DNA from: Agarophyton chilense
Lineage: Eukaryota > Rhodophyta > Florideophyceae > Gracilariales > Gracilariaceae
Direction of reading: 5' to 3'
Length of the DNA stretch: 64,000 bases
Assembly: GCA_030374765.1 (NCBI GenBank)
Contig: JARGXX010000129.1
Coordinates: 124,001-188,000 of the forward strand
Position numbers and translations under genes: made by a program. Under the pieces are notes generated by a model that saw nothing but the letters and a program-made list of their open reading frames with translations, was not told the DNA's origin and searched no databases. Below are positions 1 to 10,962 of this stretch, piece after piece (the first letter of the stretch is position 1; each line of letters starts with the position of its first letter).

Positions 1-129
1 TTTACGTGGTAATGTTCTGGCTGTGGAGGCGTGGGTCGTGTCTAAAATTATGCCCCTAAGTTGATATTGCGATGTGATCCTTGGTGCTCTTGTGATTATT
101 TGTGGGGGTTGTTGATGTGTGTCGATGAT

Positions 130-1398
130 CTATCCGGCTTCCGTTGTGAAGGCAATGAGGCCGTATTGAGTCGCGAGATCATGCACCGAGAGGAGATTTT
201 GCCTGATGTGCGGATTGGCTACGGCTGTGGTGTGGATGAGTTTCTTAGTCGTGCTGGGCCGTATCCTGATTATCCCATGATGAGTGCACATTGTCTTAGA
301 ATTCGTCGCAGTGGTGGTCGGTGTAGGGTGTTGGAGTCTGGACATGGTTGACGTTGGTAGGGGGATATGGGTGGGTGTTGCTCCGCTGTCGAGAATAAAC
401 GTACTTTTGTTGTCGTTATCTGTTTCCGCCGGGTCACTGGGTTGTGTGGGTTGTGCGGGATACGGGACGGGATCATATGGCTGTGGATAAGGCGGGATGG
501 GGATGTGGGGATGGGGAGGATATTGGGGGTGGGTGTGTGCTAGTTTTGCTTGCGTCTTAGTGTGATATTTGGGGTGTCGGCTGTCCTGGCATTCCTCGTC
601 TGTGTGAACTGAAGAGACTCCCAGACTGGTGTGGAATCGGCACGGCGTGTAGCCGGGTAGTCGGCGTTGGACGTATGCGCTGCGGCGACACGGACGGTAA
701 GGGCGGCGGTACTGATATCTGCCTCTGAATGAGTGGTCTCCGGTGAAACGTTGCTGGCCATAATCCCCGGTGAAAGTCCTAGCTGCTGAGGGTTGGGGTG
801 TGGGTCCGTGAATGGGTTGATACAACGATTGGAGTTGTTTGAAGCTGATGAGAAAGGCTTTGATCGTCTGGGGTTTTTGGAGTATGATGGGTCCGAGAAT
901 GGGGGTTAGGGTTGAGTTGTTTTTCAAACCGTTTATGATGAAGTCTACTGTGGTCTCTTCCTGTTTAATGTTAGGATAGCGTACTGATATCATCTTCTGC
1001 CGGAGTTCAGTGTGAGACTTGATGTAGCTGTCGATGGTTGTGTCCGGGGTGTATGTAATATTTTCGGCTTCTGTCCTCAGGAACTTGTGATCGTCCTTGG
1101 TTGCTTGGTCAGTATGGGTTATAATGTCGTGGACTAGGTTGTGGGGTGTTGGCCAGTCTTCTGGGACGAGTAGGAGACCGAGTATATCCGAAGGAACACT
1201 ACTGAGGATGGTTGAAAGTAGTTTGGACTTGCATTGTGTGTGGCGTTTGAGTTGTGCGGGGTCTACTGGGATGGGGGAGTTGCTGGAGAGGTGTTCGGTT
1301 GCTTCGATCGTTGTAGCGTACGTTTCCAACGCTAGGTACCAGGGTGCGTAATTGGATGGGTTTAGCTCCGGGAGCCTGGGGTGTCTTTCGTTTTCCAT
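130..1398 (-). CDS. copia-type Gag with N-terminal part of protease
   Basis: This 422-residue frame starts at a true ATG (1398). Residues ~10-210 match the UBN2/copia gag type, with the LNPSNYAPWYLALETYATT opening and a helical body. A basic Arg/Tyr-rich stretch follows (~220-250). Next is a Cys/His cluster of the form CRFH...H...C in place of the usual CCHC knuckle, then a Pro/His/Tyr-rich linker. The aspartic-protease motif FILDSGATPTHI lies near residue 335 with its catalytic Asp intact. The frame ends at TAG, where a complete copia would continue into the integrase, so this copy probably carries a nonsense mutation. It differs from the second copy (22,915-23,913) at many positions and is not a recent duplicate. 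Confidence 0.85.
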   Translation of the reverse strand: MENERHPRLPELNPSNYAPWYLALETYATTIEATEHLSSNSPIPVDPAQLKRHTQCKSKLLSTILSSVPSDILGLLLVPEDWPTPHNLVHDIITHTDQATKDDHKFLRTEAENITYTPDTTIDSYIKSHTELRQKMISVRYPNIKQEETTVDFIINGLKNNSTLTPILGPIILQKPQTIKAFLISFKQLQSLYQPIHGPTPQPSAARTFTGDYGQQRFTGDHSFRGRYQYRRPYRPCRRSAYVQRRLPGYTPCRFHTSLGVSSVHTDEECQDSRHPKYHTKTQAKLAHTHPQYPPHPHIPIPPYPQPYDPVPYPAQPTQPSDPAETDNDNKSTFILDSGATPTHIPLPTSTMSRLQHPTPTTTATNSKTMCTHHGIIRIRPSTTKKLIHTTAVANPHIRQNLLSVHDLATQYGLIAFTTEAG

Positions 1399-1580
1399 TG
1401 TTTTGTGTTGCGTGGTGTCTGTGTGGTGATGTTTGTCGTTTGCTTCTTGTATGGATTGTGCGTATAATTCTGTCGTAAGCTCGGTGGTATCTTTGGTGTA
1501 TTGTCGTCTTCGACGACGTTTGGTTCTTAGGTTTGTCTAATTCGTTGTGTGTGAGGTTAAATGGCCTCGTGAAGTGGTTT

Positions 1581-1602
1581 GTGGGTGGGTGGGTGGGTGG
1601 GA
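1581..1602 (+). repeat. GGGT tandem repeat, possible G-quadruplex
   Basis: Five consecutive GTGG/GGGT units lie between gag leader and primer site of element A. Four or more G3 runs separated by single T residues are a classical quadruplex-forming arrangement. No function is known here. Confidence 0.6.
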
Positions 1603-1630
1603 CACGTTATCTTGTTTTGCAGCAGTGGTT

Positions 1631-1647
1631 GCGTCAGGCGCATAACC
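1631..1647 (-). promoter_or_regulatory. Primer binding site resembling a tRNA-Met anticodon region
   Basis: Two bases after the LTR the minus strand reads GGTTATGCGCCTGACGC. Its complement could fold as part of a tRNA-Met anticodon arm with CAT in the loop. Copia elements are primed by a half tRNA-iMet cut in the anticodon region, so this fits half-tRNA priming. The exact tRNA is not established here. Confidence 0.6.
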
Positions 1648-1649
1648 TG

Positions 1650-1735
1650 TGAGAGGAGGACTCTGCTCGGACCTTTACTTCGAGCTCTTCTTTGCCTTTC
1701 CTAAGTACTGGATATTTCTACTGTAATGTTTGACA
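1650..1735 (-). repeat. Short 5' LTR of copia-like element A
   Basis: The 86-bp segment begins TGAGAGGA and ends TTTGACA on the plus strand, giving TG...CA ends. It aligns with the 85-bp repeats at 19628-19712 and 24129-24213: the outer ends match (TGAGAGGA, and TTTCTACTGTAATGTTTGA) while the middle has diverged. It lies directly upstream of the primer site and gag on the minus strand. Confidence 0.75.
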
Positions 1736-4319
1736 CACTTATTCATGATATTTAGTGATAGGGGTCTGTTATCTGAAGGCTAGAGCAAAACATTTTTGGT
1801 ATCTCGGATTTCCAGAAGTGGAAATCAACTGCAGTGCAACGTTCTGTGGATTCTTCTAGATTAATTTGACAGCCAATTTCCGAAGACGATCGAATTCAGC
1901 GAGCATGTCCAAGTGTAGCGCATTGACCCAGAATATGGTTTTTTGTTCTCTCTCGCACAATGCCATGATATTTAGCTTTTTCCAACATTTGTGTGTTCCT
2001 CCGGTCATTGATGAAGTCACGCCGGAAGATTTAAGAGTCCCATTTTCGTTAGTATACTGTGCTTTTGAGCGCTAAAGCTGACTGGCTTTATGCAGGTAAG
2101 ACTTCTGGATCTGTAAAATTAACAAGAAAACTGTATCACTGATTTTGATATAATGTGCCGTGAACCATTTATTTTTGACTCTTTATCATGCAGGCAACAG
2201 CTTTGGCGCGATCAGCGATGGTGAGCACATTATGGACTCTTCTCTTCACGATTGTGCTGGCTTGTTCGATGAGGGAACTTCTAGTCTACATCACGATGTT
2301 AAATGGTGTTTCAATTTGTTCGGAGTAGGTTTTGGTCGTCGTTGACTGCTTTTCGTCGCTTGACACTACGTTGAAATGCTGGGACGATTGTTGATCCACT
2401 CGTAAGCACTTACATTTGGGGAGAAGGAGATAAGTGTTGGTGGGCGTTGAGGGGTTGTATCAGTCACAAGAGAATCAGAACTGGAAATCTTGTGCTTTAT
2501 GGAACCGTTCGCATGGCTTTCGCTCCTTTTTATAAGCACTGACTTTTTTTGTTGAACGTCTCACATGTGGCACCTACGGTTCAGCGCACACTAGTTTCGT
2601 TACCACCAGTTTGGCATGCACCTTTAATAACGAGGTCCACACTAAATGTGTTTCCACACTAATTATGAACCAATATTAAATATAGTTACTGGGTGGGCAT
2701 GCTCCATGCAGGTCTTTGTACTGTAGTCTACAATAATATTTTTTTACAGCCAACAACTTTAAACTGTCAATCAATAAAAGAAAGAGAACATCAATGGTTT
2801 GTCTTTCTGTCCGTTCACGCGCACTCTGCCATTACGCAAACACAATTCGTATTGGCAACCGAGACGGCCACTTCCAACAATGAAGCTCAATTCAGTTCCC
2901 CTCTCAACTTTCCTGCACCGGTCATCACCAACATCACCATGATTGGCCAAACACAGCCTCTCTCCCTTGATGTGAACACCGAAATTACGGTCAACCAACC
3001 AACGTATCTTCTCACAAGCCGTTAACGCACTACAGCTACTTGCCGAAGTTTTAGCTACGCAAACTATGGAACTCAATCGTAACAGCCCAACCCGAAAAAC
3101 AAGAACTCTGACGATGACGCTGAATGCCCAAATGTCACACGATTTTCGAGTGTCGTTGTTCGACAGCCATTTATCAGATGATTAACTTTACAGTATCCGA
3201 GTTCCATTTTCTCCGGCACAGAATGTTTCCGTACGTATTTAAAAGCTAATCAGTTGGAAGAGGTCAAAATACCAAGTAAAAGCCCAGAAAAAAATTGTTT
3301 TTGACCTTGAAAACATTGAAACATGGGAGATAATGAAACGTTTTGGCAAGAATCTTAAATATGAAAGGTCCTATATTTGAGCGTCTGATTATGCGAATCA
3401 TAGAAATGGTATTAGAATTTATATATTATGAATGTGTGGAAACCTGGGAAAATGGATGAGAAATGAAGCGCATGGTTCCAGAACAACAAGTTCTCAGAAA
3501 ACATTAGTTCTTCCGTTAGGCCACAGATCTTCATTTTCAGCAAACGTTCGGGCTCATTATAATTTTACAGGAAGGATAAAATAATACCGCAGGGAACATA
3601 AGTTCTATGGGAACAGAGTAGAAGTTTCCGTGCTTCCAAATGGTGTGCCGGTATGATGTAGCTTACACTTTCCTGGGTCCGTGTCTTATATTGGCATTAT
3701 GCGTACCGTGACTTAATTTCATAGAACTGGCACCAAAAAGCAAGGTGACGAAGCTGAAAGTGTTTCAGATTGTGGTCCTCTGCAGGATAGGTTTCCTAAG
3801 TATTGAAGCATTATTGCTGATAAGAGGTATAAAGGCGATGTTGAGTTGAGGTCAGGGTCCTTTCATGGGAAAATAATCCAAGAAATGGTCATTTATCATT
3901 CGCAGAAGAAGAATATAATTGACTTATATCTTCAGACAGAATTATTGTGGAAAATGTTTTCCGCCGATTTTGTGAGAATTAGGCTGTCTGAGCGAACAAG
4001 TAGCGCTGATCGAAGAAGTCATATAACTTCATATTTCGTTTAGTTTTGGCTCTTACAAACATTCATGTCAAGTTACATCCATTGCGTGCAACCAATGCTG
4101 ATTTATACCGTCAGGTACTAAACCGGCAGCCTACAATCGCCGGTGAGGTACTATCGAAGAACAAATTGACGCAAGAACGATACCGTTCCAAGCGTCAGCG
4201 AATGATAGATCTTCAATTCTATCATGATGGAGAGGAAGGCGACAATATTTGTATGTAGTGTTGTAGACATGTAAATTTTATTCTTCGTTTGCTATTTCTT
4301 ACCTCTGTGTGACAGATTC
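1736..4319. other. Intergenic stretch with no convincing gene
   Basis: Only short, AT-biased frames are present, none with recognisable domains. One candidate spliceosomal intron is visible on the plus strand: CAG|GTAAG at 2095/2096 and TCATGCAG ending at 2193 (98 bp). It is followed by a short hydrophobic frame, but the upstream frame is closed by a nearby TGA, so no gene is called. Frames at 2693-3025 (+) and 4046-4258 (+) match nothing recognised. Confidence 0.4.
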
Positions 4320-4611
4320 AGTTGTGGTGGTATTCGTTAAATGGGTGTGCTTGCAGGCCATTGCGATGGCGGCGTTGGTGGACATCGAGACGGTAGCCAT
4401 GTTGATATGGCTGTGATGGCGACGAGGATAGAGTCTGTGGCCATGATGGTGCGCCAGTGGTTGTGACGTTGGTGGGGATGGTGGTTTGGTAACAATGGTG
4501 GTGTGGCAACGGTGGTGCTGTTGGCGGCGTTGGTGAGTTGGGGTTGGAAGCAGTGCTGTTGTTGGTGGCGGGGGTGTTTTCGGTGGTGGTGGTGTGCGCG
4601 GCGGTGTTCGT
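4320..4611. repeat. GTGGT/GGTGTT-rich low-complexity region
   Basis: The plus strand is a degenerate run of GGTG, GTTG and GATGG triplet-like words, read as His/Pro/Thr-rich peptides on the minus strand. It stops just where the LTR at 4612 starts. It looks like a decayed simple repeat rather than coding sequence. Confidence 0.6.
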
Positions 4612-5977
4612 TGTGAAGGAGCAACGTTAACGGTTGAGTCTTGTAGGCCGCCGGGGCCTGAGGTATCTTACAGACGCCACGTGGGCTTGCCGACCTCAGC
4701 TGGACTCATTTAGATAATTAGTCTATTTTAATTAGTGTAATAGATTAGCATTACAGTGCCAGGGAGATCCCGGCGCCTCTCCATTGCTATTTACTTGGGT
4801 CGAGTAACGCTTCTCCCTTAGAGTAAGGTAGGCACCATTAGATTACTAAATAACCCCCCTTTGATATATTAGTTCCACCAATTGGTCTTCAAGCCATCGT
4901 TTTCGTAGCTCCGGCCTGTAGGATGTAGAGCAATGCCCAGTCAGGGGATACTTGAAGATGCAACTCATAGAATGAGGATTGAACCCTCCGAGGGTTATGA
5001 TTATGATCCCCTCTAAGGTGTGCTGAGGTGGCACTGTTTTCTGGTTATATTTCGCCTATAAGGGAAAATTCGGATGGCTCATGGTTGGATTGGACCCGTG
5101 ATACACGTGGCTTAATTTTGGCACCGATTTTCGGATATTTGTAGAACGTTGGACTTTTGGGCCCTGACAGTTGGATCTCCACGTATATGGCCCTGAGCAG
5201 GTGTGCACTACTGTAGAGTTTAGTTAGTGGGCCCTACTTAGGGAGATGAAATCTGATAGTCCGAAGCTCAGAGTAAATGGTAACCAAGGTTGGTCTTCGA
5301 TACCTTTAGAGGTTCTTCGTCGCCATCGTTTCGGCCTTACAACCCGGAACGGGCTCTGGTTAGCAACGCCTGCGTAGGGACACGACTCCACTTGGAGAGT
5401 GCCCACGTTTGGGTTCCGTGCAACCACCCCCTTGGGACCGCTCAGACGACCTGCGTGCACGATACCCCGTGGGGGTTCTGCTTACTTGTTGCGTGCTTTT
5501 TGTGTTTCCTTTCGAGGACAGGTTTTCGCCCCTGTATTGGGTTTCTTTTGTTGTTTCGCCCCTTTTCTGGTTCTCGGGTCCGGTGCCTGTTAGTGCCCGA
5601 CCCTCGCCCCGTCTTTCCTCTTCGCCGGATTTTCCCCCATTCTTTGGGATACCCATACCCATTCCCGATCCAACGGTTTCTACCCCTCACCTCCGTCGGT
5701 ACTGCCGGAATCCCCCGTGGGAGTTACACCCCACACTACGGGTGGAACGGAGGGCTCTGTCTCTGAGTCTGCCTCCCCCAGGGAGCAAGGCTTCGAACAC
5801 CTTGAGAGCACTTCCCGTCGCCGGGTTTTGCTCCACATAGGACTACGAAATAAACGCCAGACCATTGCACAAGGTACTCTGGGAGTGCTTCCGTCAAGGA
5901 TTCTAACCTTAGGACCCGCTCAACCACGCTACCTCCAGTAGAGACCAGTACGCCAACCTACCAGTCATTGCGTTACA
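4612..5977 (+). repeat. Family A LTR, interrupted by a nested solo LTR
   Basis: The two outer parts (4612-4923 and 5843-5977) align end to end with the inverted LTR at 27819-28264. Shared words include TGTGAAGGAGCAACG at the start, GACCTCAGCTGGAC, CCAATTGGTCTTCAAGCC and TACTCTGGGAGTGC. With the nested insert and one TSD removed the length is 447 bp against 446 bp for the other copy. It ends in TTACA and is followed by a primer-site-like TGGTATCCC, so it is the 5' LTR of a decayed plus-strand element. Confidence 0.85.
4924..5837 (+). mobile_element. Solo LTR (family B, 914 bp) with TAGGA target duplication
   Basis: The insert starts TGTAGAGCAATG, ends TTGCTCCACA and is flanked by direct repeats of TAGGA (4919-4923 and 5838-5842). 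Removing it with one TAGGA restores the homologous family A LTR. There is no internal coding sequence, so it is a solo LTR left by LTR-LTR recombination. Its first 45 bp resemble the start of the LTR at 30575 (TG, CCC, GGGG, GAAG in the same order), suggesting related families. Open frames inside it are non-coding shadows. Confidence 0.85.
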
Positions 5978-5980
5978 TTT

Positions 5981-5996
5981 TGGTATCCCGACTTAG
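5981..5996 (+). promoter_or_regulatory. Primer binding site after family A LTR
   Basis: TGGTATCCCGACTTAG begins three bases after the LTR end TTACA. The TGG start is that expected for complementarity to a tRNA 3' CCA end. The tRNA is not identified. Confidence 0.5.
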
Positions 5997-6640
5997 AATA
6001 ATTTAGGAATAATTGAACGGACCACTAGAACGAAGAATTATCCGGATTCTAACCTTTGGTTTAATTCCCCAACGGACCAGAAGTACAGAAGCAACCGCCA
6101 TTACGGAAGCAGGAAACACACCCAAACGACCAGACCATAGGACTCCAACGGCAGAACCAGTTGCCACTTCAACGCTGAGAATGTCGCCTAAACCCTAGGT
6201 TGATATTTTTAGCAACCGCAGAAGCACGAGAAGCCACCCGCAAGTAGTACTGACTCCCATGCATGACCCTGAAAGTATTCGCGGAGAATCCACGGTAGCA
6301 CCGCGTTTACAAGAACGTCTCACCAAGGCTATCTATAGGCCAAGAACACCCCAAAGAAAACCCCAAAGAAAACCCTGGAAACCGAAGGAATTAGAGAACA
6401 TATTCCCACAGGGCTTTCCGACCTTCTCTGGCCACGTGTCAGTGAGTTCTGGTCAGCCCATGTGCATTCCAGTGTAGACATGCCACTCTCTACGGCGATC
6501 GCTAACCATACAGATTACCTCGTTACGCGAATCGTCCCCAAGGTCATGGAGTCTGATCTCTTCATAGACTCTGTCATTCAGGGCATTCACGGAGCAGTCA
6601 CCAGCCAGTCAGGCTTACATTTCGGAATTTTTTTGGTCTT
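5997..6640 (+). pseudogene. Decayed gag leader/N-terminus of the family A element
   Basis: Short plus-strand frames at 6013-6198 and 6259-6477 start MNGPLERRII and are rich in Thr, Pro, Arg and Lys. The start resembles MNDPQRDII, the frame that follows the other family A LTR on the minus strand (27504-27791). There are stops in all frames and no intact Gag domain. This is the best reading of the sequence between the primer site and the AT-rich DNA that follows. Confidence 0.35.
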
Positions 6641-8640
6641 TTCGAAAAACGCAAGTAGCTTTACATTCATTTGGAATATGTTTGAGAGACCTAATGAAAA
6701 GCCATAACCCCACCCCAAAGCGCTTTCCATTGTCGTACCGATCTCATCAACGGCATACGGCTTTGATTTCTTCTTCCAAGCATAGCTCATCATTACAAGA
6801 TTTGTCCAGCTAAATCCTAAAACTCAGCTTGAGAGATTAAGCAAATCGGTATATGCCAACTCTTCGCGAACATCTTCGGCAGAATGAGCTTTGGTTTCGC
6901 TCTGTAGAGGGGTTCGGGAAAACTCTAGACGGCAATTCGATTACTTGGGCCACTTAAATATTCCAAATAAACCACATTTTTTGAAAAACATTCTTTGATC
7001 TGAAAGAGCTTTAACAACTTTTGCTAATTTGCGTACCAAATTACATTCACTCTTGCGGGTTAAATTGAACGGAACTTCCTTTGAACATTTTTCTACAAGA
7101 ACCGGTATAGTGATAATTCTGACAAGCCAGTTTTCGACAAAAAGTGACTCACAAAGAGATGTCTTAGATAAGTGGTCGCAAACGATCTTTCATTTGTACA
7201 AGTCACTGTCGTGGAATTATCTACCACTCTATTATCAAGCAAAAAAACATAAAAAAGAAAACCACTTTTTCTAGAAGCAATAAGCTTGTATCAGTTCCAA
7301 AAAGTCTATGAAGCATAGCATGTTCATTTTTGCAGTGAAAGTTAGTCTTAAGTTTTGGTTTGTACATTGAAATAAAGGTTTTTAATTTTAAAACCGTTTT
7401 TTAGAATGCAGTTGACCAACATTCCATTGCATATCAAGCCAAAAACGCCTCAACGGTGAAGATCTATGAGATGTTAAAATCACCCTTCTCTAGAAGCTGA
7501 ACGAGGCAGCACTGCTTTTTTGTGTAAAATCGCAAACACAAACCTGTTGTCAAGTTTTAAACGGTAACCAAGTACGACTGCAGAGATGAATCAAGAAAAT
7601 GATAGGAATAATAAATAAAAAACACTGTAGTGCACTTAGTAAACGTGAAGAAACGAAATACCGGTGGCAATAAAAATATCGCAATACACAAACAAAAAAG
7701 CAGATTTTGAAGGTAACAAAGGGCAAAAGACAATAGTAGAGCACCGGTAATGGCGGAGGCTGGTCCTTTAGGAGAAATACTAGAACTGAAAAAGGGCTGA
7801 AACGCTAGAGGGGTTGCTTGAGTGATACTGCGGTGACGCTGGCTGACCGATATGTGTGTAGTGCGTTTTTGGCGGCGGCAGCTAGGTTCTGAAAAACAAT
7901 CGGCCTACCATGGGGCCATACAATGCCGTCATATTAATTCTGAGCCTTTTCTAACACGTGACCTGCACGGTAGAAGGAGTGTTTTTAAATCACTTTCGTA
8001 ATGCTCTGTGTAGTATATAAACCCAACCAAAAAAGTTTTTATGGCTTTACAGATTGCTTTTTTGGACTCACTAACGTCCTGTCGTTCACACGTTGTCTTA
8101 TAAAGTGTAATGTAGTAAAACCAGAGTCGCCGAAGGAGAACGAAGTCCGATATTGGTGATAAACGGTCCTTGTTAGGGGTTACCAGTCAGCATTTCTCAT
8201 TTTCAGTTCGGTTAGCTCGTCTTTCTGCGGTTGGTCTCATAGTGTTCTTGTAGCGGAGACAATGCTCTCATTGCAGTTATCCAAGACAAAATGCTTCCCC
8301 ACGGATAGCAAGCACCATGAAATGGTGGTTTCCTTTGTGGAATAACTATAAAAATAGGTATGGTGCAGCCACGATAGAGAGGATGGAGCCACGATATAGA
8401 GGTTGCGGCCTCGTCACTGCGACTTATCTACCGGAGCCTTGGCCTACTGCGCGAAATGGTTTACTACTTGGGCTTTACGATGTGTAAACTCCGGTCTTCT
8501 TTGCATTTGTGTGGTCCGTTATCGGCTTTCTTAGGAACTCGCGACTCTTTTCCATCGTGCAGTCATAACTTTTTAGGCCATCTCTTTGTGACGTAGCCCT
8601 TAAAGAGAACCTCCTGAATATGGACCACGGTCGCTGAACA
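6641..8640. other. AT-rich stretch without recognisable gene
   Basis: Frames are short (at most ~80 codons, e.g. 7029-7274 on plus) and show no domains. The region is markedly richer in A and T than its flanks, with many poly-A and poly-T runs. Nothing that could be supported as a gene, RNA or repeat boundary was found. Confidence 0.4.
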
Positions 8641-9480
8641 ATACTCTCTCTTGGGAGATTGTCTATGCTCACCTGTCTCGCTGGTTCCGGAACCGCGGCG
8701 TTTTATGCCAATTGAGCTCTCGTCATGGGATGCGAGGGGGTGCGGGCTTCTGGTGTCGAGCTCACGGGGATCGACCAGTCATTCTAAAGCTTCAATGCCT
8801 GACCGAAACGTTGGCGTAATAAATCTTAGATGAGTCTTTGGTGTGGCCAGCCGAACAGTCTAGTCGACTCTTTTATTGAGCTCCAATAATTCTGATCCCA
8901 ATGGGGTGATTCTGCGACTCCTCGGCGCTCCTGCACTTCTTACGGCGACCTCCAGTCCGGCTCCTTCAAGCCAGGCGAGAACTATCTCCACGTCCACGCC
9001 CTTCGTTGGTACTTCTCGTGTATACCTCTAGTGGAGATATCCCACCAGACACTTCGATCAAGCGCCCAATCCCAACCGGGTCCCGTTTAGTGCGCGCAAT
9101 ATTTCCATTCGCGATCCCGTCGGAAAGTAGGTCGCTCTAGGAGGTTTTTATTGCGATGCGATGCGCTTTCAGGTGAGAATCGTGTACTAGGGCTTGAGCC
9201 AGAGAAACCGGCGTGGTCGCATGGAGTCTTAGAGTGTCCGTTGGGGTCATTCTTTGGCGAACCCAAAGCACGAAATCCGTTCTTGCCCTTCAAGAAACCT
9301 CAATCTGGGCATGACTTTCGGGCGTTGCTAGTCCAAGATAGGATACCAGCATCGTATGGCCGATTTAATTCAGAGGCTTAACGCTGACTTCACCCAAGTG
9401 GGCATTTATTTGAAGCTCCTCCCACCGGGTCATTTCATGTTGGGCTCTATGGCCTTTTCCAACTGTACGACTGTATGTAG
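8641..9480 (+). pseudogene. Degenerate retroelement-like coding remnants
   Basis: Plus-strand frames with coding-like composition (Ser/Pro/Thr-rich at ~8920-9060, and a stretch ending ADLIQRLNADFTQVGIYLKL near 9400) are broken by several stops. They resemble the gag-like remnants further right in style only. No domain can be named, and this could be unrelated decayed sequence. Confidence 0.25.
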
Positions 9481-9741
9481 TGAGTAGACCAGTGCAAGTG
9501 GTGGCGGGGGGGGGGGGGGGGGGGGTTCACAGCCATGGATACGCACAAATACCTTTTCGGGTGTCACAACCAGGAATTCTTCGACATACCAACCTCCGTC
9601 AGGGTACATCATAACGATCCCCTGAAAGAGGTTTTTCTTCAGGGAATGATGGGCCTGTCCCGTCACTTTTGAGGTTCTTAAGCCATCTTTTGCGGCTTCA
9701 TATACCAACCTCTGACTAGGTATGCGAAAAGCGCTCCCCAA
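9430..9741 (-). pseudogene. Possible integrase C-terminal fragment
   Basis: The 103-residue minus-strand frame contains GIVMMYPDGGWYVEEFLVV, which resembles the strand-turn pattern seen after the integrase core in the element at 63.5 kb (GKHGAWYKAFVVTTTDHIV). A run of nine prolines is encoded by the antisense of the G20 tract at 9506-9525, so the C-terminal part is low complexity. The assignment rests on a short similarity only. Confidence 0.25.
9506..9525 (+). repeat. G20 homopolymer
   Basis: Twenty consecutive G residues, preceded by GTGGTGGC. Long poly-G tracts are rare in most genomes and prone to length error in sequencing, so the exact length is uncertain. Confidence 0.8.
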
Positions 9742-9827
9742 CCTTATGTGGAAAGTGTTCTTCGCCGAGTTAGTTATGTACGCTTTGATGGCATAACTAC
9801 TCGCTGCCCATTATCGGAAGCCTGTTC

Positions 9828-10962
9828 GTGCTGGTTGATAGTTTTTGCTACCGGATGCGGTCATCCGATACGCCCGTGGATTGTGGAGACAGGACATCCT
9901 CCGTCGGAGCTTCAACTTCTCCGATGCGCATCACCTCTTTGAGGAGATCGACCACATCGCTTTGTTCTAGACACCGGGGTTTTCAATGGTACGATTACGA
10001 AGAAGATACCTACTTAGACATTCCTCGTCACCTGGCTGGGCGCCATGACGGGGAGGCGTACATCAGTATTCCCCCGTTTCACCCAGGTGGAGAGAAGTTG
10101 CTCGGTTGCAACGAGTCCGAATTCAATGACTATTAGCCTCGAGGGTTATGCTTCGTGCGAAGTGACCTTCAGTATCCAAACGCTCGGCCACCGTTTCCGA
10201 GTGCTCCCACTAATTGGGGTTCGATGGCCGCTCCGGTTACTCCGGTTGCCCCTAGCGCTGATGATGACTGTATCGTCGAGATCTCTTTTGGTGTCGGGGA
10301 ACCGCTCACTCTATTGGCGGTCCTTTCCGTCGTTGGGGGCGATTATGAGGTCGCTGTCTCTACGTCGTTCGTTTTACTGGTCTTTCCCTCTTCTGGCTAC
10401 TGCGTTGTGGTTAGTCTCTCATCCGCATTACTTTGCGGTTCCCCCCGGGGGCCAGTACAGCCCTAAGGCGGCCGGCGTACTCAGCCTCTTGGACACAACG
10501 CCCAGCAGATGGGGTTTGATATACCCTTGACCCTGATGGGTGTCTTTAGTGAAGCCTGATTCTGGGGGCGCGGCATCGCGTTCCTGCACTAAATGAGCGA
10601 GCGGGTGGTTTCATTGGGTGGGGGCTCTGACCTCCGTTTAGGCGCAAGCGAGTTAACGACTCACGGGTGGGGTCCTGTCCCAGTTGTCGGCCTACTTTCT
10701 GTTGAGCGACATACCCTCTGGGGTGCAGGCTGTTGCGGGTGGAGTGCAATCCGTGCCCTTTCAGGGTATGAACACCACGACGGCTATCATTCTGCCGAAT
10801 GGTGCGGACGAGGTTAAGGGGTTTCGCATCAACCGTGCTCGCTCATCGGATCCATATACTCAGGATAGAGAGTTACCATCGCCGATAATCGTTAGTACCG
10901 GCGTTGATTATCACGCTGTGCCTCAATCGAGAGAGGAGGTAGGCACCAAGGTCCAAGGGTAG
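9828..10962 (+). pseudogene. Frameshifted gag-like or unknown coding remnant
   Basis: Three plus-strand pieces have coding character: an acidic piece (FQWYDYEEDTYLDIPRHLAG, 9828-10136) continuing in the same frame past a TAG (10155-10466), a piece MSERVVSLGGGSDLRLGASE (10593 on), and, in a third frame, a piece with PFQGMNTTTAIILPNGADEV (to 10962). At least two frameshifts and two stops separate them. The WYD motif of the first piece recalls FVWYDPWTRQLI in the unidentified frame at 13.3-15.0 kb. No domain is recognised. The sequence abuts an inverted chromovirus pol fragment. Confidence 0.35.

Larger units (their letters stand above)
1..1735 (-). mobile_element. Ty1/copia-like retrotransposon A, 5' part, truncated by window start
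   Basis: Read on the minus strand this is a 5' LTR (1650-1735), a tRNA-Met-like primer site, a leader of about 230 bp and a gag-protease frame starting at 1398. The gag is clearly homologous to that of the complete element at 19.6-24.2 kb, so the two belong to one family. Integrase, RT and RNase H would lie to the left of the window. The gag-protease frame ends at a TAG at 130. Confidence 0.85.

Noticed and set aside
5224-5865. Several overlapping ORFs of 60-158 codons on both strands
   Set aside because: They lie inside a solo LTR defined by its ends and TSD; frames overlap on both strands and none has a domain.
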